From JAMLIO01 sp031412575 (GTDB lineage: Bacteria > Bdellovibrionota > Bdellovibrionia > Bdellovibrionales > UBA1609), in assembly GCA_031412575.1 (NCBI GenBank), contig JANODG010000234.1:1-10135 (forward strand): a stretch of 10,135 bases of DNA. Reading direction: 5' to 3'. The notes under the pieces are model-generated. The model saw nothing but the letters and a program-made list of their open reading frames with translations. It was not told the origin of the DNA and did no database searches. The translations under genes and the position numbers were made by a program. Shown in pieces: positions 7,136 through 10,135 of the stretch. The first letter of the stretch is position 1, and every line of letters starts with the position of its first letter.

Positions 7136-7157
7136 AATTTTTCCAAGTTTATTTTTA
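7136..7157. terminator. Weak AT-rich hairpin between convergent genes
   Basis: An AAACTT/AAGTTT stem of 6 bp with a loop of about 10 bases lies between two convergent genes (ends at 7017 and 7184). It is followed by ATTTTTATT on the plus strand and TAGTATAATT on the minus strand, so it might terminate both. The stem is short and GC-poor. Confidence 0.3.
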
Positions 7158-7183
7158 TTAACTCAGCCGTACGCAAGCAGAAT

Positions 7184-8164
7184 TTAAATTTCAGAATCAG
7201 TTATAGAAAAATCACTTTGTGAGAGTTGATCTCCCTTCATAAATTCATTTAAGCCAATACTTTCGGACTGAAAATTCCCATTTCTAACTTTATAAAGAGT
7301 GATATTTATCTTGCTAAATTGCAATTGCCGTCCTTGTTCAACTTCATTGACTTCGAATACTTCTGACTTCGTTAAATTACCAGAATTCAAGTCCATATAC
7401 ATAAGCTGGTATTCACCTGAAGATACATCTTCAAAAATAAATTCCTCGGAATTTTTAATTAAAGCATGCCTAACTGTATTAAGTTTATCATTACGATTTG
7501 AAATTAGCTTTACATAGAAATCGCTATCATTTTGTATATTTTTAATTAGTATAGTTGATCTACCGTTATTATTTAGTTTTGGAAATCCACTTAAATACCC
7601 AGACACTGTAGGCCAATCTTGGCCATTAGGAGCCGTTTCTGGTTTTTGATATAAATTTGAATCTTTATGTTTTTCCTGAATTGAAACGCTGTTAACTGGT
7701 TCATGTCTAATTTGGTCTTCATCATTTAAACTAAACAACCAAAATCCTAAAAAAATAATAACAACGATAAGGCGAGGCTCTAGTGAAAGTATAAACAAAA
7801 AACGCCTGATAACTCTTTTTGTTAATTGAAGTATAATTTTTTTAGAAGAGGAGTCTGATTGGATCGGCTTAGCTTGTTTACTATTATTTTTAATTGAATC
7901 ATTTTCAACTGATGATTTATTTTTTTTAACTTTTAAATACTCTTCAACAAGCTGAAGTTTAAAATCATACTCCTTTCTTTTTTTAGGGTCTGATAATACC
8001 TCATATGAATTATTTAAAACTTTCATTATTCGACTAGCTTCAGTGGAAGTATTAACATCTGGGTGAAATTTTTTAGAGAGTGCATAATAAGACGCTCTGA
8101 TAACTTCATCTGGTGCATTACTTGAAACCATTAGATTATCATAGTGAGTATGGATTTTAGACAT
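7184..8164 (-). CDS. Membrane-anchored J-domain (DnaJ-like) protein
   Basis: The protein has 326 residues. The ATG at 8164 has GGGGGA just upstream. Residues 5-68 are a J domain: HYDNLMVSSNAPDEVIRASY, then KKFHPDVN with the HPD motif (34-36) that stimulates Hsp70 ATPase, and NNSYEVLSDPKKRKEYD at its end. A Lys/Ser/Asn-rich linker (78-110) and a basic patch (KRVIRR) lead to one membrane segment, RLIVVIIFLGFWLFSLN (131-147). The basic side suggests the J domain is cytoplasmic and the C terminus outside. The C-terminal part (about 186-308) looks beta-rich: SGYLSGFPKLNNNG, DSDFYVKLISN, FIFEDVSSGEYQLMYMDLNS and INITLYKVRNGNFQSESIGL. It has no Gly/Phe region, zinc fingers or substrate domain of true DnaJ, so it is not the housekeeping chaperone. 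It may tether Hsp70 at the membrane in response to an outside signal. It is AT-rich and separated by 268 bases from the gene upstream. Confidence 0.82.
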   Translation of the reverse strand: MSKIHTHYDNLMVSSNAPDEVIRASYYALSKKFHPDVNTSTEASRIMKVLNNSYEVLSDPKKRKEYDFKLQLVEEYLKVKKNKSSVENDSIKNNSKQAKPIQSDSSSKKIILQLTKRVIRRFLFILSLEPRLIVVIIFLGFWLFSLNDEDQIRHEPVNSVSIQEKHKDSNLYQKPETAPNGQDWPTVSGYLSGFPKLNNNGRSTILIKNIQNDSDFYVKLISNRNDKLNTVRHALIKNSEEFIFEDVSSGEYQLMYMDLNSGNLTKSEVFEVNEVEQGRQLQFSKINITLYKVRNGNFQSESIGLNEFMKGDQLSQSDFSITDSEI

Positions 8165-8361
8165 GTTTCCCCCAAATCTAAATAACTACACTTTGGAAAA
8201 AGCAATAATCATACCTTTATAAAAGAATCAGAGGCCTTTTTGGGTGAGTAGACCGTTGCCGATTGGTCAAAGTGTGATCAGGTGTAAATAACATTTCAAT
8301 TTTTTTAGTTTTCAGCTATTAAAGCCTCTACGGTTTTTAAGATTAAATGACCCTTTTATGT

Positions 8362-8404
8362 CTTAAATTGATACGATTTTATTTAGATATTAGATCAATT
8401 TAAG
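8362..8404. repeat. 11-bp perfect inverted repeat between the XRE and J-domain genes
   Basis: CTTAAATTGAT (8362-8372) and ATCAATTTAAG (8394-8404) flank a 21-base AT-rich spacer. It starts 28 bases after the XRE gene's stop. It may be a weak terminator for the darT-darG-xre operon or a binding site. The lack of a GC-rich stem or clear T run makes a terminator uncertain. The rest of 8165-8432 shows nothing else I can assign. Confidence 0.45.
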
Positions 8405-8432
8405 GGGCTCAATATTATTAATAAAGCGATAC

Positions 8433-8696
8433 TTACTTAATATGTAAAGCTGTCAAAATCTCAACCATCTTATCAATGGTCATGTGTCCAACCTGACCAG
8501 AGAAAATCTTAGATACGTGGCCCTGGGTAAATCCTTCTACCATGCTGGCTAGTTTTCTCTGGCTGATGTTTTCTTTTTCACAAACGTCTTTGATATATCC
8601 AATAAGCTCTTTTTTGATTTGAAAAACTCGGTAATCAATTCCCCAGCTTTCAGCTAATTGGTTTAAGTTCATGGTTTCTAATTTTTCGCTTTTCAT
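8433..8696 (-). CDS. Small XRE-type helix-turn-helix protein (antitoxin-like regulator)
   Basis: The protein has 87 residues. The ATG at 8696 lacks a clear Shine-Dalgarno, which suggests translation partly coupled to the darG-like gene ending 19 bases upstream. Residues about 26-85 are a Cro/C1-type domain: LIGYIKDVCEKENISQRKLA, with the turn and recognition helix in SMVEGFTQGHVSKIFSGQ (51-68), and the closing helix MTIDKMVEILTAL (72-84). This layout is close to that of small HTH antitoxins of HigA type and of solo regulators near toxin genes. As third gene of a darT-darG-xre operon it could repress the operon promoter or act with DarG. The CCGRAC half-sites upstream of darT are its likely target. 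The DNA-binding call is sound; the regulatory target is inferred. Confidence 0.8.
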   Translation of the reverse strand: MKSEKLETMNLNQLAESWGIDYRVFQIKKELIGYIKDVCEKENISQRKLASMVEGFTQGHVSKIFSGQVGHMTIDKMVEILTALHIK

Positions 8697-8715
8697 AAGA
8701 ATTTAATTAGTGCGT

Positions 8716-9246
8716 TTATAAATCAGCAGGGCTTGCCGCTATCCCATCGGTAACAGGTTTATCTAACTTGCTACTACCAGAACCTTTCTTACAACTAGCA
8801 ATAATTCCTTGAGGCTCGAAAACATATACATCCAGACCAGGAATTGGCCCTAAGTATTTCTCGATGAGTGGAGCAACATCTGACCAATCTAAGCCACCAT
8901 TACCACACCCAAGTGCGGGCATACCTATAGATTGAATCCCCATAGCTTCATAATTTTCTGATAAATATTTAAGACCAGCCTCGATGTCTTCTATTCTTGA
9001 ATCTTCTTTCCAATGTCTTTTTGTCGGAAAGTTTAGAATTTGAACTTGGTCATTTTCCCAAAGATAAGGAAAGCCAGGTTTAACTTCTTTTTGGTCACAT
9101 TTAACTTTGTAGTCTGTGAACATTTCTGGATATTTGTTTTTAAAAGTCAGAGCGACACCCTTACCCATAACACCAACACAGTTTACAGTGTTCGTTAGGA
9201 CCTGGAGTGGTGAGCTAAATAAATCGCCTTTTACAAAAGTAACCAA
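8716..9246 (-). CDS. darG: DarG-type macrodomain antitoxin (DNA ADP-ribosyl glycohydrolase), short form
   Basis: The start is TTG at 9246 behind TGAGGA with 6 bases spacing, 11 bases after the darT stop. The open frame reaches back to an ATG at 9300, but that overlaps darT and has no ribosome site. The product has 176 residues. The macrodomain fills about 1-147: VTFVKGDLFSSP, TNTVNCVGVMGKGVALTFK (18-36) that binds ADP-ribose, NFPTKRHW (72-79) whose Lys76 matches the catalytic lysine of DarG/TARG1-like enzymes, and IGMPALGCGNGGLDW (107-121), the second ligand loop. It is expected to remove ADP-ribose that DarT has put on DNA. Known longer DarG proteins carry a second, C-terminal domain that binds and blocks DarT. 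Here only about 29 low-complexity residues follow (KKGSGSSKLDKPVTDG), so direct neutralisation may be absent or supplied by another protein. No frameshift remnant of the missing domain is seen: the next gene is the XRE regulator. Confidence 0.88.
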   Translation of the reverse strand: MVTFVKGDLFSSPLQVLTNTVNCVGVMGKGVALTFKNKYPEMFTDYKVKCDQKEVKPGFPYLWENDQVQILNFPTKRHWKEDSRIEDIEAGLKYLSENYEAMGIQSIGMPALGCGNGGLDWSDVAPLIEKYLGPIPGLDVYVFEPQGIIASCKKGSGSSKLDKPVTDGIAASPADL

Positions 9247-9251
9247 AATAA

Positions 9252-9257
9252 TCCTCA
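9252..9257 (-). promoter_or_regulatory. Ribosome binding site of darG, decides a TTG start
   Basis: On the minus strand TGAGGA overlaps the last bases around the darT stop and lies 6 bases before TTG at 9246. The tight coupling suits balanced production of toxin and antitoxin from one mRNA. No other in-frame start nearby has such a site. Confidence 0.6.
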
Positions 9258-9935
9258 CTAACTTATTTCTGGCGGGAAATACCAACCTTTTCCGACCCAA
9301 GTATAAGGTGTTAACTTACCAGAATTATGAAATATGGACAAGACGCGTTTTTCGGCACTTTCGCTATAACAAACAATATCAAGCAGATAGGCTAAACTTA
9401 GCCCGTTAGGTACAAGAATTTCAGCCTGCTTTTTTCTTCTTAGCTCTTGGTCGCCTGCGTATTTAACTCCCCGAATTGTAGTTATGTCTAGGCAGGCTAA
9501 ATCCTCAATATTCTTAAACTGAATAAATTTTGTTGAACTAGTAGCAGCATTACCGTCGGCAATTACTGATCCGGGTATTTTTAGGATCTCTAAACTAAAT
9601 CTCATGAAAACAAAATCTTCATTTTGATGCTTATTAACTGCCACCATTGGAGTTTTAAAACCTATGTATAAAGGCACATAGTCATGAAGCGATAATCCAA
9701 AAACAATTTTTTTTGCACGAATAGACTGTACATCGTCATTAGACATTTTTTTGTATTGATCTTCATCGATACGATTTTTAGCCTTGATTTCATTTGCGCC
9801 TATCATACCTGAAATATTCGCAATACGGGTCATGTGATAAAATGAGTTTAAATAGTATTTACTATTAATTTCGCTATAAAAATCAGACATCAGAATTTTT
9901 AACATATTCTTTAGAAATTTAGGAACTAAATTCAT
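9258..9935 (-). CDS. darT: DarT-type DNA ADP-ribosyltransferase toxin (DUF4433)
   Basis: The start at 9935 gives 225 residues; the frame is open to an ATG at 10019. A TATAAT box at 9955-9960 would place the mRNA start near 9948 and so rules out the longest form. ATGs at 9905 and 9890 are alternatives. Counting from 9890, the family motifs are FYHMTRIANISGM (17-29, NAD-binding His and Thr), LHDYVPLYIGFKTPMVAV (68-85), DGNAATSSTKF (112-122) and RRKKQAEILVPNGL (151-164), where Glu157 matches the catalytic Glu of DarT. DarT toxins use NAD to put ADP-ribose on bases of single-stranded DNA, block replication, and can act in phage defence. The core has the usual length of about 210 residues and looks intact, so the toxin should be active unless held in check. 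It is the first gene of the operon, followed by darG, the normal order. Base specificity (thymidine or guanosine type) cannot be read safely from the sequence. Confidence 0.9.
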   Translation of the reverse strand: MNLVPKFLKNMLKILMSDFYSEINSKYYLNSFYHMTRIANISGMIGANEIKAKNRIDEDQYKKMSNDDVQSIRAKKIVFGLSLHDYVPLYIGFKTPMVAVNKHQNEDFVFMRFSLEILKIPGSVIADGNAATSSTKFIQFKNIEDLACLDITTIRGVKYAGDQELRRKKQAEILVPNGLSLAYLLDIVCYSESAEKRVLSIFHNSGKLTPYTWVGKGWYFPPEIS

Positions 9936-9954
9936 GGGGGTTAACACCCACCGT

Positions 9955-9960
9955 ATTATA
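9955..9960 (-). promoter_or_regulatory. TATAAT -10 box upstream of darT
   Basis: An exact TATAAT on the minus strand lies 19 bases before the ATG at 9935. No good -35 box is found 16-18 bases upstream, so the promoter may be weak or depend on an activator. Just downstream, an imperfect palindrome centred on GTTAAC (about 9936-9949) would fall in the short leader. Confidence 0.5.
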
Positions 9961-10000
9961 GAGGGGTGACGTAAACTCGATTTATAGTGCGAAGAGTTTT

Positions 10001-10050
10001 CCGAACTTAAACCGGACATCGGTTCGGATAACTTTTTTAAAAGCGTCCGG
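10001..10050. promoter_or_regulatory. Operator-like cluster of CCGRAC/GTYCGG half-sites
   Basis: CCGAAC (10001-10006) and CCGGAC (10012-10017) are followed by their inverses GTTCGG (10022-10027) and GTCCGG (10045-10050). The first and third, and the second and fourth, are exact inverted pairs. Start-to-start distances are 11, 10 and 23 bases, close to whole helix turns. The cluster lies upstream of the darT -10 box and is a reasonable site for the operon's XRE protein. Confidence 0.5.
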
Positions 10051-10135
10051 ATTTGGGTTTAGATTTTTTAAGTTATTCTAGTGGTTTGAGACAGGCCAAG
10101 GTTTTAAACCCGTGCTGCTCGGATTGGAGACCACT
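10020..10135. other. Right-edge stretch, mostly non-coding, possible end of a gene
   Basis: Apart from the half-site cluster nothing is certain here. On the minus strand a frame is open from the window edge to a TAA at 10073-10075 (20 residues ending LACLKPLE). This could be the tail of a gene lying to the right, but the other minus frames are open for similar lengths. It cannot be resolved without the flanking sequence. Confidence 0.25.

Noticed and set aside
7299..7517. Plus-strand frame opposite the J-domain gene
   Set aside because: It is antisense to the beta-rich domain, with no independent support.
9116..9409. Plus-strand frame across the darT/darG junction
   Set aside because: It is antisense to two genes with strong family motifs.
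10105..10115. Similarity of TTTTAAACCCGT to the T arm of tRNA-His, as a second att site
   Set aside because: The match is short and imperfect and does not continue into the acceptor stem or CCA end.
10073..10135. Possible 3' end of a minus-strand gene, or a structured RNA with AGTGGT/ACCACT ends
   Set aside because: Twenty codons at the edge are too few to judge. The stem is only 6 bp and matches no RNA family I recognise.
1..10135. CRISPR array or insertion sequence
   Set aside because: No regularly spaced long repeats, transposase motifs or terminal inverted repeats were seen.

Overview
The window looks like chromosomal DNA of a Bdellovibrio-like bacterium (Bdellovibrionota) or a close relative. 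This rests on low-GC genes, a lipoprotein whose lipid-attachment site reads PFQNC, a DUF1552 protein paired with a DUF1592-type cytochrome protein, and several probable TTG starts behind good Shine-Dalgarno sequences. It is an inference from style and gene content, not from a marker gene.

Left part (1-5438), apparently core or lineage-specific genes. A leucyl aminopeptidase (M17) runs off the left edge on the minus strand. Divergent from it is a secreted HExxH metalloprotease. Then come two minus-strand genes 11 bases apart, forming an operon: a large outer or periplasmic lipoprotein with two CxxCH haem sites and the DUF1587/1595/1592/1588/1585 architecture, followed by a Tat-exported DUF1552 protein. 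A hairpin spanning the DUF1552 stop codon closes this operon.

Middle (5439-6213). A non-coding stretch holds an orphan intrinsic terminator facing the minus strand (possibly the end of a small RNA), a complete tRNA-His(GTG), and, just downstream of the tRNA, three copies of GGTAAC spaced exactly 11 bp apart. A tRNA 3' end followed by helical-phase repeats and then a change in gene content is the usual look of an island boundary. No integrase gene is visible in the window.

Right part (6214-10135), accessory and AT-rich. It holds a protein with a degenerate class III nucleotidyl-cyclase-like core, a membrane-anchored J-domain protein with a predicted extracytoplasmic beta-rich domain, a small XRE-type HTH protein, and a DarT-DarG toxin-antitoxin pair. 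DarT is a DNA ADP-ribosyltransferase and DarG a macrodomain DNA-ADP-ribose hydrolase. The minus-strand order darT-darG-xre looks like one operon, with an exact TATAAT box before darT and four CCGRAC/GTYCGG half-sites further upstream. DarG here is essentially only the macrodomain, without the extra C-terminal DarT-binding domain of longer DarG proteins. The small XRE protein may therefore supply regulation or a second antitoxin function. This right part is the best candidate for a defence-type cargo region.
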